DNA of 64,000 nt from Glutamicibacter sp. B1 (lineage in GTDB: Bacteria > Actinomycetota > Actinomycetes > Actinomycetales > Micrococcaceae). A model generated the notes under the pieces. It was not told the origin of the DNA, did no database searches, and saw only the letters and a program-made list of their open reading frames with translations. Below are positions 11,484 to 22,000 of the stretch, piece after piece. A program made the translations under genes and the position numbers. Positions within the stretch are counted from its first letter, which is position 1. Each line of letters begins with the position of its first letter. The stretch lies in the NCBI RefSeq assembly GCF_039602135.1, contig NZ_CP125942.1:682001-746000 (forward strand), read 5' to 3'.

Positions 11484-11505
11484 GTCGAATGCGAGCCTAG
11501 TCCAC

Positions 11506-13038
11506 TTAGAGGCCTCGTCCTGCCTCCCAAAGGCTGTCGGAGGTGCCGGTGAGCAAGGAATTCAGTGACACTGCTTGCGCGTCTGTGAAAGATGCGATGT
11601 AGTCGACAATTGCCCGTGCCTGCCCTAATCGATTGATCTCATTGGGGCCAGCCTGCGAGAACAGTTCAGGGTTAGACTCACGCAACTGACGGTATTCCTC
11701 CGTGGTAGCTTCAACGGAATCTAAGAGGCGTCGAGGAGCACGCCCTGCATCATCAGGATCATTCAACCAGGTACTAAAGCCCTCGGCGAGTGAACGAATA
11801 ATCCTCGTTTGGCCGCGTTGGTACACCGCTAAGTCTGAACGGTCCAAGACGAAACGTGAGTGCACAAATTTGAGCACCACAACGTCATGCCAGGCTTCAT
11901 CGCTCAGGCGGATATGGCCACTGCGAACGATGGGTGTGCGGTCTACGGTGACCGATTCTTGAAGTCGATCGATCCAGCGGCGTGTGAACGAGGTGACCGC
12001 GCGGTCGGCTTGAAGGCCACCGTCATAGGGAACCGCTAACAGCCCATCAACTAAATCGTGGCCCACACGCTGCACCGAGTCACGGAATGCGTCAGCATTA
12101 GCGATCCATGGGTCTTTTGCGACCAGACGACGCCAGGTCAGTTCCAGTGCATGGCCGGGGTGGCGCTGATCCAGTTCCGAGGTTTTGAGTGCTTGGAAAC
12201 TGGTGGCGTTCTCCAGCCATGCGCGCAGTTCAGCTGACACGCTGGTGTACTGCAAGATTCCGGCACGGTAGAAGTCGTCGAGGTCATGCACCGCATAGGC
12301 GATGTCATCGGCAATATCCATGACCGAGCATTCCAGCGTTTGCTGGTTTTGAGCAATGCCAGGGAATACCGAGAGAACATCAGCCATCTCTGCCGCTTCA
12401 ATATCGTAGGCAGAGTACTTCATGGCTCCAGCTGCTGGGTCGGTGCCGACCCCGCGGGGGAGTAGTTCCGGAGCGATGGGTCCTTTGGAGCGCCAAGCGT
12501 TACGGGTCCATGGGTATTTCAGTACGGCTGCTCGTACGGCTCGGGTGAGGTTCATTCCGCGTGGAGTTGCCGCACAGCTGTCCAGGGCCGTGAGGATTCT
12601 GAAGCTTTGGGCGTTGCCTTCGAATCCATCGGGTAGACCGAGCATGTTGCGAGCGACTCGGTCGAGTTCCTGTTCGCCAAGATGCCCAAATGGTGGGTGA
12701 CCCAAGTCGTGGGCAGCTGCTGCTGCCTGAACAACTACGGGATCACAACCACCTAAGTCGGAGATTAGTCGCCTAGTAGATTCATCGGTTGATCTGAGAT
12801 TGATCGCGATGGAACGAGCTACTGCCGAGACTTTCAATGAATGCGTCAGGCGGTTGTGAACGAGCGTGCCAGAACCGCCCTGCGGAATCACCTGAGTCAC
12901 CGAGGATAGTCGGGAGAAATAGGGAGAGAAACGAATGCGTTCCACATCGACGCGAAATTCATCGTCGCCAGCACGATTAGGCTCGACGATAGCGCGTTCG
13001 CGGCCACCGGACTGATGCGTTTTAACTCTAGTATTCAT
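11506..13038 (-). CDS. dgt: Deoxyguanosinetriphosphate triphosphohydrolase (HD superfamily)
   Basis: The 510-residue protein has the metal-binding HD pattern of dGTPases. NRLTHSLKVS gives the first His, AAHDLGHPPFGHLGE the central HD pair and further His, and MDIADDIAYAVHDL the distal Asp. The N-terminus FSPYFSRLSSVTQV is the family's allosteric/substrate stretch. It hydrolyses dGTP (and often other dNTPs) to the nucleoside plus triphosphate. Actinobacterial members usually sit near dnaG; here the neighbours are an RNase H-like gene (convergent) and a dehydrogenase. Confidence 0.9.
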   Translation of the reverse strand: MNTRVKTHQSGGRERAIVEPNRAGDDEFRVDVERIRFSPYFSRLSSVTQVIPQGGSGTLVHNRLTHSLKVSAVARSIAINLRSTDESTRRLISDLGGCDPVVVQAAAAAHDLGHPPFGHLGEQELDRVARNMLGLPDGFEGNAQSFRILTALDSCAATPRGMNLTRAVRAAVLKYPWTRNAWRSKGPIAPELLPRGVGTDPAAGAMKYSAYDIEAAEMADVLSVFPGIAQNQQTLECSVMDIADDIAYAVHDLDDFYRAGILQYTSVSAELRAWLENATSFQALKTSELDQRHPGHALELTWRRLVAKDPWIANADAFRDSVQRVGHDLVDGLLAVPYDGGLQADRAVTSFTRRWIDRLQESVTVDRTPIVRSGHIRLSDEAWHDVVVLKFVHSRFVLDRSDLAVYQRGQTRIIRSLAEGFSTWLNDPDDAGRAPRRLLDSVEATTEEYRQLRESNPELFSQAGPNEINRLGQARAIVDYIASFTDAQAVSLNSLLTGTSDSLWEAGRGL

Positions 13039-13078
13039 CGTAGGAACTAGCCTAGGTGATCAACAGCTAAACGCCGAG

Positions 13079-13999
13079 TCAATTGATGATTTGATTCGTG
13101 AGTTCTTCACCGTTCACAAAGTTGATGACTTGGTTAACCGCCAGCTCGGAGACCAACGCGATGAACTGTTCAGTGTCTCCGGCCATGTGTGGAGTGATGA
13201 TGCAATTAGGTGCGCTCCACAGCGCATGGCCTGCCGGCAGTGGCTCGGGATCTGTGACGTCCAAGGCAGCACGCAGTCTGCCGGCTTGCAGCTCCAATAG
13301 TAGGGCTTCAGTATCGACGATGGGTCCGCGTCCCACATTGACCAGTAGGGAGCCGTCCTTCATTGCAGAGAGGAATTGGGTATCGATGAGTTGCTCAGTT
13401 TCTCGGGTATGTGGCAGAGCAACAATCACTACGTCCGCGGAGGGTAGAAAATCCCAGAGTCTGTCGAGAGAATAAATCGGGTAGCCCTGCTCATGCATCC
13501 GTTCGGTACGGGCAAAAGAAGTTAGCTCGGAAGGTTTGAAAGGCAGCAATCGCGAGCGGATTTCGCTGCCGACTCCACCAGCCCCGAGAATCACGACTTT
13601 TGACCCGTGTAGTGAGCTGGTCCATGTACGAGTCCAGTTCTGCTCGCGCTGCTGCTGGCCTGCCAGTGTCAGCTGCCGAAGCGAAGCCAGAATCAGTGCG
13701 AGGCAGTGCTCCGCAGTGGCATCTTCCACGGCGCCTTTGGAGTTTGTTAAAGTCACCTGCTCTGGCAGATGCTCCAGCACCCACTCGTAGCCGATGGACA
13801 ACAGGTGGACGTGCTTGAGTCCCTTGATGCGGGAGACCCTTGAACGCAGCTGAGGGTTGCTCGGACGTTCGGTCACCAGCACGTCGGCAGGTGGTGCATC
13901 ATTCGGATCATCATTGATGTGCCAGAGTATCGGTTCAATACCCGGAAGCTGCAGTCGGTCGACGAGATCCTGCCAGGGGAGTAGTACACGTAGTGCCAT
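13079..13999 (-). CDS. D-2-hydroxyacid dehydrogenase (NAD-dependent)
   Basis: The start is set at 13999 (MALRVLLPWQDL), with AAAGGAC ten bases upstream; the frame stays open to 14077 but without family character. The 306-residue product has the NAD-binding GAGGVGSEI (about 142-150), VNVGRGPIVDT with the catalytic Arg region, a Glu in VTDPEPLP, and the catalytic His in TPHMAGDTEQ. This is the D-isomer-specific 2-hydroxyacid dehydrogenase family, which reduces 2-keto acids. The substrate cannot be assigned. It lies 40 bp downstream of dgt's start and reads in the same direction. Confidence 0.85.
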   Translation of the reverse strand: MALRVLLPWQDLVDRLQLPGIEPILWHINDDPNDAPPADVLVTERPSNPQLRSRVSRIKGLKHVHLLSIGYEWVLEHLPEQVTLTNSKGAVEDATAEHCLALILASLRQLTLAGQQQREQNWTRTWTSSLHGSKVVILGAGGVGSEIRSRLLPFKPSELTSFARTERMHEQGYPIYSLDRLWDFLPSADVVIVALPHTRETEQLIDTQFLSAMKDGSLLVNVGRGPIVDTEALLLELQAGRLRAALDVTDPEPLPAGHALWSAPNCIITPHMAGDTEQFIALVSELAVNQVINFVNGEELTNQIIN

Positions 14000-14131
14000 G
14001 CGAAGAATGTCCTTTCGAGTGCTACGACCATTGTGTCCGTTGGATCTCAGGGATGAAGAATCTGGTGACAAGGTCATTACTTCGCGTCTGTTATTCCAGA
14101 TTGAGGATCAAATAACCATTAGACTGAAGCT

Positions 14132-14362
14132 ATGACTCATAAAGGGATTGTCGGAACCACCATACTGATGGCACTTGGTTGGACGGTGTTTGTCCTTGGC
14201 CTCGTCGCGTTATTCTTCGACCCGCTGGTCGGCGGTCTGTTGGCAATCGCCGGCGCGGTACAAGTCAGTGGCGGCATGATCACCGAAGCGTTGAATAGGA
14301 AGCGTGAGGCGTCCGCAGAACTGCAAAACAGCATTGAAAAAGAAATGCCTGCAGTTGATTAG
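14132..14362 (+). CDS. Small two-helix membrane protein
   Basis: A 76-residue protein with two hydrophobic segments, IGTTILMALGWTVFVLGLVALFF-like at about 6-29 and GGLLAIAGAVQVSGGMI at about 34-50, then a charged tail NRKREASAELQNSIEKE. No known family was recognised. It is divergent from the 2-hydroxyacid dehydrogenase. The following 280 bp hold no gene I can support. Confidence 0.6.
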   Translation: MTHKGIVGTTILMALGWTVFVLGLVALFFDPLVGGLLAIAGAVQVSGGMITEALNRKREASAELQNSIEKEMPAVD

Positions 14363-14643
14363 TAGTTGCTCTCCACTCTTTAGCTCCTCCGAGAATGGTC
14401 ACGTCAGTGGTATATGGCAGGTTGGCATATCGCAGGATAGATGTTGCCGGCTTACGATGTCGGGGCAACGGGGCCAGCTACTACCTTCTGACTAGTGGAG
14501 AAGTCCGTCGCTCCCTTGTGCGCGAGACCTTGGCCTCTGTATGCGAAACAGTTGGGGCGACAATTTTACGTTTGTTTCGTATTGCCTGATTATTCGGGTT
14601 TTTGATGGCAAGAAAGTACTCAGCAGAATCCTGTTTGTTCGCT

Positions 14644-15210
14644 TCAGTCTGGTGCTTCGGACAGCTGCCGAAGAAATTTCTCAAGTCTCGCCGACCGAGT
14701 CTTCTCGGTCTTGGCAATCATTAGCTGGTGCAGAATGTGATAGCGCGGTTGGGACTTCAATGCTTCGAAAACCGCTTTGGCAGCTGGGTTCGCATCTAGA
14801 GCGCGCCGCAGGTCTTCAGGAACCTGGGCGGTGGCCTGTCCTTGGTAGGCGCGGTCCCACCTGCCATCGGCTTTCGCCTTATCGATTTCTGCTTGTCCAC
14901 GTGGGCGCATCCTGCCCTGCTCGATTAGTTCCTGGACGAACTGCGTATTCTTTTCAGACCAGACAGATGCTTTGCGTCGCGGTGTGTAACGCTGTAGGAA
15001 AGTAGTTTCGTCTCGACTGCGACGTTGACCATCGATCCATCCGCTGCATAAGGCTTCCTGTAGTGCATCGGCAACCATCAGAGATGTCGGTTCGGTAGTG
15101 CCCTTTTTGGCTACGAGCAACCACACTCCATCGCTAGTGTCTTCGTTTTCATTCAGCCAGGTGCGCCATGCATTGACGTCTTTGATGATCAGCGGGTTGT
15201 CGTAGTCCAT
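14644..15210 (-). CDS. YdeI/OmpD-associated family protein
   Basis: The 188-residue product matches the YdeI-like family throughout. It has WRTWLNENEDTSDGVWLLVAKKG at the start, EALCSGWIDGQRRSRDETTFLQRYTPRRKASVWSE-type core stretches at about 50-85, and a C-terminal LKSQPRYHILHQLMIAKTEKTR region. In E. coli YdeI has been linked to polymyxin and oxidative-stress resistance, but the biochemical role is unknown. It is divergent from the hsd operon; the 292 bp between them hold the hsdM promoter region and no gene. Confidence 0.8.
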   Translation of the reverse strand: MDYDNPLIIKDVNAWRTWLNENEDTSDGVWLLVAKKGTTEPTSLMVADALQEALCSGWIDGQRRSRDETTFLQRYTPRRKASVWSEKNTQFVQELIEQGRMRPRGQAEIDKAKADGRWDRAYQGQATAQVPEDLRRALDANPAAKAVFEALKSQPRYHILHQLMIAKTEKTRSARLEKFLRQLSEAPD

Positions 15211-15502
15211 GGCATCTATTGTGCGCTATGACTTCTTGGCTCGAAAGTAACGAATGGATTAGGGGAACGGAACATTAGAAGTGCGATACGGAATCACCAG
15301 TACTTTATATTCGAAATTGCATTCCAGGACACTACTGCTGTCATTTTTGGGCGTCTGATTGATTGATCTTGGGTTTATAGACGTAGGCGAACGCCACAAA
15401 TTGTGGAGAACGGCTCACTCGCGCTATCTTGTGGGGTTGCTGGGGTAACGTTACAAGTAATCAAATGCTAATTAGTGCCTGCGAAGGCACAGGAGAAAGT
15501 TG

Positions 15503-17071
15503 ATGGCAAGTAGCGTGAAGGAACAGCAACGAGCGGAACTGCACAAAACAATCTGGCAAGTGGCCAATGACCTTCGCGGTTCGGTGGACGGCTGGGACTT
15601 CAAGTCATATGTGCTGGGCATGCTGTTCTATCGGTTCATCTCTGAAAACCTCACCAATTACATCAACGATGGCGAGCGAGATGCGGGCTCGACTGACTTT
15701 GATTTCGCCAAGATGAACGACGAAGAAGCCGAATTCGCTCGTGAAGACATTGTCAGCGAAAAGGGCTTCTTTATTCGCCCTTCGGAACTTTTCGAAAACG
15801 TGCGTCAAAGCGCTGCAAAAGATGAAAACCTAAACCAGACCCTCCAAGGTATTTTCAAAGGTATTGAAGGCTCGGCGACCGGTACTAACAGCGAGGCCGA
15901 TCTCAAAGGCTTGTTTGATGATCTGAACGTCAACAGTACCAAGCTCGGTAACAATGTCGCGAAGCGTAACGCCAAATTGGTCAAGTTACTCGACGCGATC
16001 GGTGACCTTCCTCTGGGCGGCAAATTCTCGGATAGCACCATTGACCTGTTTGGTGACGCCTACGAGTACCTGATGCAGATGTACGCATCTAGTGCCGGAA
16101 AATCTGGCGGTGAATATTACACCCCGCAGGAAGTCTCTGAACTGCTAGCAAAGATCACCACGGTCGGTAAGACGCGAGTGAACAAGGTATATGACCCCGC
16201 CGCTGGTTCGGGTTCACTCCTGCTCAAGTTTGCAAAGGTGCTAGGCAAAGAGAATGTGGGCGGGTTCTATGGTCAGGAAATCAACCTCACCACCTACAAC
16301 CTGGCTCGTATCAACATGTTCCTGCACGATGTGAACTACGAGAACTTTGACCTGGCTCTGGGTGACACGCTACTTGAACCGCACCACTGGGATGATGAGC
16401 CGTTTGAAGCGATTGTCTCTAACCCTCCCTACTCGATCAAGTGGGAGGGCGATGCTAACCCAATCTTGATCAACGATCCACGCTATGCGCCGGCTGGCGT
16501 GTTGGCTCCTAAGTCAAAGGCAGACCTCGCTTTCACGATGCATATGCTGCACTGGTTGGCGACCAACGGTACGGCAGCGATTGTTGAGTTCCCTGGCGTG
16601 CTGTACCGTGGTGGGGCTGAACAGAAGATCCGTAAGTACCTGATCGACAACAACTACGTTGATACGGTGATTCAGCTTCCTTCTGATCTATTCTTTGGTA
16701 CCACGATAGGTACCTGCATCATCGTGCTGAAGAAGTCGAAGAAGACCAACGACGTGCTATTTATTGACGGTTCGGCTGAGTTCGTGCGCGGAGGCAACAA
16801 GAACAAACTGAGCGAAGCCAACCAGCAGGCTCTGCTTGATGCGTTCACGAATCGTGAATCTACGGAATACTTCACAAGACTCGTTGACAACAGCGATATC
16901 GCTACGAATGACTACAACATTGCCGTGTCATCGTACGTTGAGGCTGAAGACACTCGCGAAGTCATCGACATTATCGAGCTGAATACCAGAATCGAGCAGA
17001 TCGTAACTCGCCAGACTGAGCTGCGCACGTCGATTGATTCGATCGTTGCTGACCTGGAGGGCGTGAAGTGA
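15503..17071 (+). CDS. hsdM: Type I restriction-modification system, DNA methyltransferase subunit
   Basis: The start at 15503 follows AGGAGA with 6-base spacing; a TTG just before is less likely. The 522-residue protein has the N-terminal HsdM helical domain (about 1-170, DLRGSVDGWDFKSYVLGMLFYR). The SAM site DPAAGSGSLLL is at about 230 and the catalytic NPPYS motif of N6-adenine methyltransferases at about 305. It works as M2S to methylate adenine in a bipartite site and as part of the R2M2S nuclease. Its stop overlaps the hsdS start (GTGA), beginning a six-gene run of coupled genes. Confidence 0.96.
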   Translation: MASSVKEQQRAELHKTIWQVANDLRGSVDGWDFKSYVLGMLFYRFISENLTNYINDGERDAGSTDFDFAKMNDEEAEFAREDIVSEKGFFIRPSELFENVRQSAAKDENLNQTLQGIFKGIEGSATGTNSEADLKGLFDDLNVNSTKLGNNVAKRNAKLVKLLDAIGDLPLGGKFSDSTIDLFGDAYEYLMQMYASSAGKSGGEYYTPQEVSELLAKITTVGKTRVNKVYDPAAGSGSLLLKFAKVLGKENVGGFYGQEINLTTYNLARINMFLHDVNYENFDLALGDTLLEPHHWDDEPFEAIVSNPPYSIKWEGDANPILINDPRYAPAGVLAPKSKADLAFTMHMLHWLATNGTAAIVEFPGVLYRGGAEQKIRKYLIDNNYVDTVIQLPSDLFFGTTIGTCIIVLKKSKKTNDVLFIDGSAEFVRGGNKNKLSEANQQALLDAFTNRESTEYFTRLVDNSDIATNDYNIAVSSYVEAEDTREVIDIIELNTRIEQIVTRQTELRTSIDSIVADLEGVK

Positions 17072-18252
17072 GCCGTATCGATGAATTGATAGCGGAGCAC
17101 TGTCCGGCGGGCGTTAAACATAAAACCTTAGGCGACGTAGGCCAGTTTATTCGTGGTAATGGGCTGCAGAAGAAAGACCTTTTCCACGAAGGCTTTCCGG
17201 CAATCCATTACGGTCAGCTCCATACCCTTTATGGCGTCTCGGCGAGTGGGACATACTCTTTTACCACTCCTGAACTCGCCTCGAAACTACGTCATGCGCG
17301 CCACGGCGATTTGTTGATTGCAACTACCAGCGAAGACGATGAAGCCGTGGCCAAAGCTACCGCATGGCTGGGTGATACTGAAGTGGTCTTGAGTGGCGAC
17401 GCATTTATCTATCGCCATGAGCTGGAACCTCGTTATGTTTCCTACTATTTCCAGAGCCGTCAGTTTCAAGATCAGAAGCAGCGACACGTCTCAGGAACAA
17501 AGGTACGACGAATTTCTGGCTCATCGTTGGCCAAGCTAATTATCCCCGTTCCGCCGCTTGAAATTCAGCGTCATATCGCGGATATTCTTGATACTTTTAG
17601 TAAAATGGAAGCGGAGCTGGAAGCGGAGCTGGAAGCGGAGCTGGAAGCTCGGAAGCAGCAGTATGAGCACTATCGAGCTGAGCTCTTGAGCGAGAATACG
17701 GACGGCGTTTCTACGCCCTTGGGCGAGATCTTTGAAATGCGTGCTGGCACCCATGTGAAGGCATCCGAAATTTCTGATGACCAGTCGGAAACGCATCCTT
17801 ACCGCTGTTTTGGCGGAAATGGCGTACGCGGATACGTCAGTGGGTATAACTACGACGAAGACGTAGCGTTCATTGGCAGGCAAGGCGCGCTTTGCGGCAA
17901 TGTTCATCGTGCGCAAGGCAAGATTTATGCAACAGAGCATGCCGTGGTCGTTACCCCGAAAGCAGAAGTCGACATGTCGTGGGCATTCCACAAGCTGACT
18001 GAGATGGATCTGAACCAGTATAAGACCAAATCTGCTCAACCTGGTCTCGCCGTTGGTCGCATCAAAAAAATAGTTATTTCTCTTCCTAAGATCAAGGAAC
18101 AACGCCGCATCGTCGAGATCCTCGATAAGTTCGACGCGCTCGTAAACGACCTGAGCGTTGGTTTGCCTGCGGAGTTGGCTGCGCGTCGCCAGCAGTACGA
18201 GTACTACCGGGACCGACTTCTGACCTTCAAGGAGCTGGAGCCCGCATCATGA
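17068..18252 (+). CDS. hsdS: Type I restriction-modification system, specificity subunit
   Basis: A GTG start overlaps the hsdM stop. The 394-residue protein has two target-recognition halves, each followed by a conserved helix. The first half runs to about 170 (ending IPVPPLEIQRHIADILDTF) and the second to about 360 (ending KEQRRIVEILDKF). Between them three EAEL tetrapeptide repeats extend the central helix. Each half reads one part of a split DNA target. Recognition domains are too variable for a site prediction. Both halves look intact. It overlaps the next gene by ATGA. Confidence 0.94.
   Translation: MSRIDELIAEHCPAGVKHKTLGDVGQFIRGNGLQKKDLFHEGFPAIHYGQLHTLYGVSASGTYSFTTPELASKLRHARHGDLLIATTSEDDEAVAKATAWLGDTEVVLSGDAFIYRHELEPRYVSYYFQSRQFQDQKQRHVSGTKVRRISGSSLAKLIIPVPPLEIQRHIADILDTFSKMEAELEAELEAELEARKQQYEHYRAELLSENTDGVSTPLGEIFEMRAGTHVKASEISDDQSETHPYRCFGGNGVRGYVSGYNYDEDVAFIGRQGALCGNVHRAQGKIYATEHAVVVTPKAEVDMSWAFHKLTEMDLNQYKTKSAQPGLAVGRIKKIVISLPKIKEQRRIVEILDKFDALVNDLSVGLPAELAARRQQYEYYRDRLLTFKELEPAS
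17608..17643 (+). repeat. Three 12-bp tandem repeats in hsdS (EAEL)x3
   Basis: GAAGCGGAGCTG occurs three times in perfect tandem, encoding EAEL-EAEL-EAEL at the junction of the two halves of HsdS, followed by a partial unit (GAAGCTCGG). The same place in type IC subunits of the EcoR124 group carries TAEL repeats; two versus three units change the spacer length in the DNA target. Slippage here would keep the frame. Confidence 0.9.
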
Positions 18253-19091
18253 GTACCACCCCGGTGAATGTGCAGATACCTTCGGATACTGAAGCGCCGA
18301 TCATTGCTGACTTTGTCGAGCATGCTTTACGTGTTGCTTATTTTGATCGTCAGCATTGGGCTTCTCTACCTTCGAGCGATTGGGACGCGCCTGGCGTGTA
18401 TATCCTGATGACAGCCGACGGATCGAGTCGAGTGTATGTAGGGCAAGCACGCAAACTACGTGGCCGCTTGCAGCAGCACAACAACAAGGAAAAGCTTCCT
18501 TGGCGACGGGCTCTTGCGGTGAAGCGCGATACCACCGCCGGGTTCAACACTGCCGAAATCGGGTACCTGGAAGGCCGTATCGCGGCAGAGCTAAATGCGC
18601 TGCACCAGATCACGGTCATCGAAGGCCAGACGAGCGGTGACGAGACGCTGCCCAAGCACATGATGATCTCCTTGGATGCGTTCGTGAAGAGTATCCTCGG
18701 TGCTCTGCGTCTGGCTGGGCTGGATATCAGCCGGAGCAATCCTCAAACGCTGACCGAAGACGAGCAACCTACATCTGCGCCAGTGCCATCTAACAAGCCG
18801 AATAAAACCGTGACCGTTGCTGACTTGGTTTCCAGCGGTCTACTCCAAGCAGGCCAGGCACTATTCCTGAGCCAAGCTGGTAAAGAGGCCGAAGGCAGCG
18901 TCACCGCGGACGGAGAGATTATCGTTCGCGGCGTTTCCTATAAATCTCCGAGTACCGCAGCCGCAAAAGCCCTTGAGCTGCAATCCTCTAACGGTTGGAT
19001 GGCATGGAAGGTCGGCAGCCAGTCCGGTCCGCCGCTCGATATGTTGCGACAACAATGGCTAATACAACAAACGGAGGAGGCAGAAAAATGA
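18249..19091 (+). CDS. GIY-YIG nuclease-like protein with C-terminal DUF4357-like domain
   Basis: The 280-residue protein has a GIY-YIG-type core at about 49-110: PGVYILMTADG, then VYVGQARKLRGRLQQH and a downstream conserved Glu region (YLEGRIAAELNAL). The C-terminal part, VADLVSSGLLQAGQALF through GVSYKSPSTAAAKAL and NGWMAWKV, resembles the DUF4357 module often found in restriction-linked proteins. It sits between hsdS and hsdR with ATGA overlaps on both sides, so it is made with the complex. Its role in restriction is not established; it could be an accessory nuclease. Confidence 0.8.
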   Translation: MSTTPVNVQIPSDTEAPIIADFVEHALRVAYFDRQHWASLPSSDWDAPGVYILMTADGSSRVYVGQARKLRGRLQQHNNKEKLPWRRALAVKRDTTAGFNTAEIGYLEGRIAAELNALHQITVIEGQTSGDETLPKHMMISLDAFVKSILGALRLAGLDISRSNPQTLTEDEQPTSAPVPSNKPNKTVTVADLVSSGLLQAGQALFLSQAGKEAEGSVTADGEIIVRGVSYKSPSTAAAKALELQSSNGWMAWKVGSQSGPPLDMLRQQWLIQQTEEAEK

Positions 19092-22000
19092 TCGAAGCAC
19101 AGGCACGTAAATATGAGCCGATCGCCGTAAGCAACGAGAGCACTGTTGTCTCGGTCTATGATGCCGATCCATCCAAAGAAACTTCGTACCAGTCGGAATC
19201 ACAGCTGGAACGTGAATTTATTCACCGACTCGAAGGCCAGGCTTACGAGTATGTGGAGCTGACGAGTGAAGAACACCTCGTCGCTAATCTTCGCGCCCAG
19301 CTCGAAGCCCTGAACCGTTTCACCTTCTCGGATGAGGAATGGCAGAGGTTCTTCAAAGAACGGATCGCCAGTACCGGTGACGGAATCGTCGACAAGACGG
19401 TGCGCATCCAGGAAGATCACGTCCAGCTGCTGACTCGTGATGACGGCACGACGAAGAACATTACCCTGCTAGATAAGCAGAATATTCACAACAACCGTTT
19501 ACAAGTGATCAACCAGTATGCGGTGGATTGTGGCGAGGGCGGCGCAAGCTTCTCGAACCGATACGACGTGACCGTTCTGGTCAATGGCTTGCCGATGGTG
19601 CATATCGAGTTGAAGCGCCGCGGTGTACCGATTCGTGAAGCGTTCAATCAGATCGACCGATACCAGCGCGATAGCTTCTGGGCTGGCTCTGGTCTGTTCG
19701 AATACGTGCAGCTGTTCGTGATCAGCAACGGTACGCAGACGAAGTATTATTCGAACACCACTCGACGCCAGCATGTTGCCGATGCTACGGGCGCCAAGAA
19801 GAAGTCGAAGACGTCCAATAGTTTCGAGTTCACGTCGTGGTGGGCAGATGCGCAGAACATGCCGATTCTCGATCTGACAGCCTTCGGCAAGACATTCTTC
19901 GCCAAGCACACGCTACTAAACATCCTGACCCGCTACTGCGTCCTGACCAGTGACCGCCTGCTGTTGGTGATGCGTCCGTATCAGATTGTGGCGACCGAGA
20001 AGATCTTGCAGAAGATCGATATCTCGACAAACTACAAGAAGCTGGGCGCCGTTGATGCGGGCGGTTACGTCTGGCACACGACTGGCTCTGGCAAGACGCT
20101 GACCAGTTTCAAGACAGCACAGCTGGCTTCCCGTCTGGAGAATGTGAACAAGGTGCTGTTCGTCGTTGACCGCAAGGATCTGGACTACCAGACGATGAAA
20201 GAGTACGACCGGTTCGAAAAGGGCTCGGCGAACTCCAACACATCAACAGCGGTACTGAAGCGCCAGCTAGAAGATCCGTCGAAGAAAATCATCATCACGA
20301 CGATCCAGAAGCTCTCTACCTTTATCGCAAAGAACAAGGGTCATGAGATCTACTCAGGCCATATCGTGCTGATTTTTGATGAGTGCCACCGTTCCCAGTT
20401 CGGTGACATGCACACGGCCATTACGAAGGCGTTCAAGCGCTACAACCTGTTCGGTTTTACCGGTACCCCGATTTTCGCAGAGAACTCCGGTAGCGGTGGC
20501 AACCCGCAGTTGAAGACCACCGCCCAAGCATTCGGCGAGAAGCTACACACCTACACGATCAAGGACGCGATTACCGATCAGAATGTTCTTCCCTTCCGTA
20601 TTGATTATGTGAATACGATGAAGGTCGGTTCGGTCATCGACAAGCAGGTGTCGGCAATCGACACTGAGAACGCCTTGCTGTCACCTGTGCGGGTGTCTCA
20701 AGTGGTTTCGTATATTTTGGAGCACTTCGATCAGAAGACGAAGCGGGCCGTGGGCTACGCCCTGGGCGAGAAACGTGTTCGCGGGTTCAACTCCCTGTTT
20801 GCCACCGCCTCGATTACGGCAGCCAGGACGTATTACAACGAGTTCAAACGCCAGCAAGCGGAGCTCACACCTGATCGCCGGCTGAAGATCGCCACGATCT
20901 TCTCCTACGCTCCGAATCCAGACTCCGAAGACGGTGTGCTGGAAGAAGAAGGCTTTGAAACCGAGAACCTTTCCGGTGATGCCCGTTCGTTCCTGGAGTC
21001 GGCGATTGCTGACTATAACCAGATGTTCGGCACCAGCTACGATACGAGTTCAGACAGCTTCCAGAACTATTACAAGGACTTGTCGCTGCGGCTGAAGAAC
21101 CGGGACTTGGACATGGCCATTGTGGTGAATATGTTCCTGACTGGTTTTGATGCGACCACGATGAATACCTTGTGGGTGGATAAGAACCTGCGCTCCCACG
21201 GGCTGATTCAGGCGTATTCACGCACGAACCGTATTTTGAACTCGGTGAAGACCTACGGGAATATCGTAAACTTCCGTGACCTGGAAGAAGCCACGAACGA
21301 CGCGATTGCCCTGTTCGGCAACAAGGACGCTGCCGGGATCGTGCTACTCAAACCGTACCGAGAGTACTACGGCGAGTATGCGCAGAAGGTCTCTGACTTG
21401 TTGGAGAAATTTGTTCCCGGTCAGGTGATCGAGAGCGAATCCGGGCAGAATGAGTTCATCAAACTCTATGGCGAGATCCTTCGACTGAAGAACATCTTGA
21501 CCTCGTTCGATGAGTTTGCCGGAAACGAGGTGCTCACGGAGCGCCAATCCCAGGATTACCAGTCGGTGTATCTGGATCTGTGGAATGACCGCAAGAAGCG
21601 CGAAACTGGCGAGAAGGAGCAAATCACCGCCGATCTGGTGTTCGAGATTGAGCTGATCAAGCAGGTTGAGATCAATGTTGATTACATCTTGCTGCTTGTT
21701 CAGCAGTACCGTGAAGAACGAGGCGATGGCGACGATAAGGAGCTGCGCGCTGGGATCTCTCGCGCGATTGATTCCAGTCCTTCCCTGCGTAACAAGAAAG
21801 ACCTGATCGAGAACTTCGTCGACTCCGTGTCCGTGAATGGCTCGGTACAGGATGAATGGACGGCGTATGTGTACAAGCAGCGTGAGTGCGAGCTTGAGGA
21901 GATTATTGCTTCGGAGAATCTGAAGCGTGAGCAGACGCTGGGATTTGTAGACCTGGCGTTTGCTGACGGGCTCCTGCGAACGTCTGGAACTGAAGTCACC

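Noticed and set aside
14363-14643. Possible small genes (62-64 codons) between the small membrane protein and YdeI
   Set aside because: Frames on both strands lack ribosome binding sites and family features; treated as an intergenic region.
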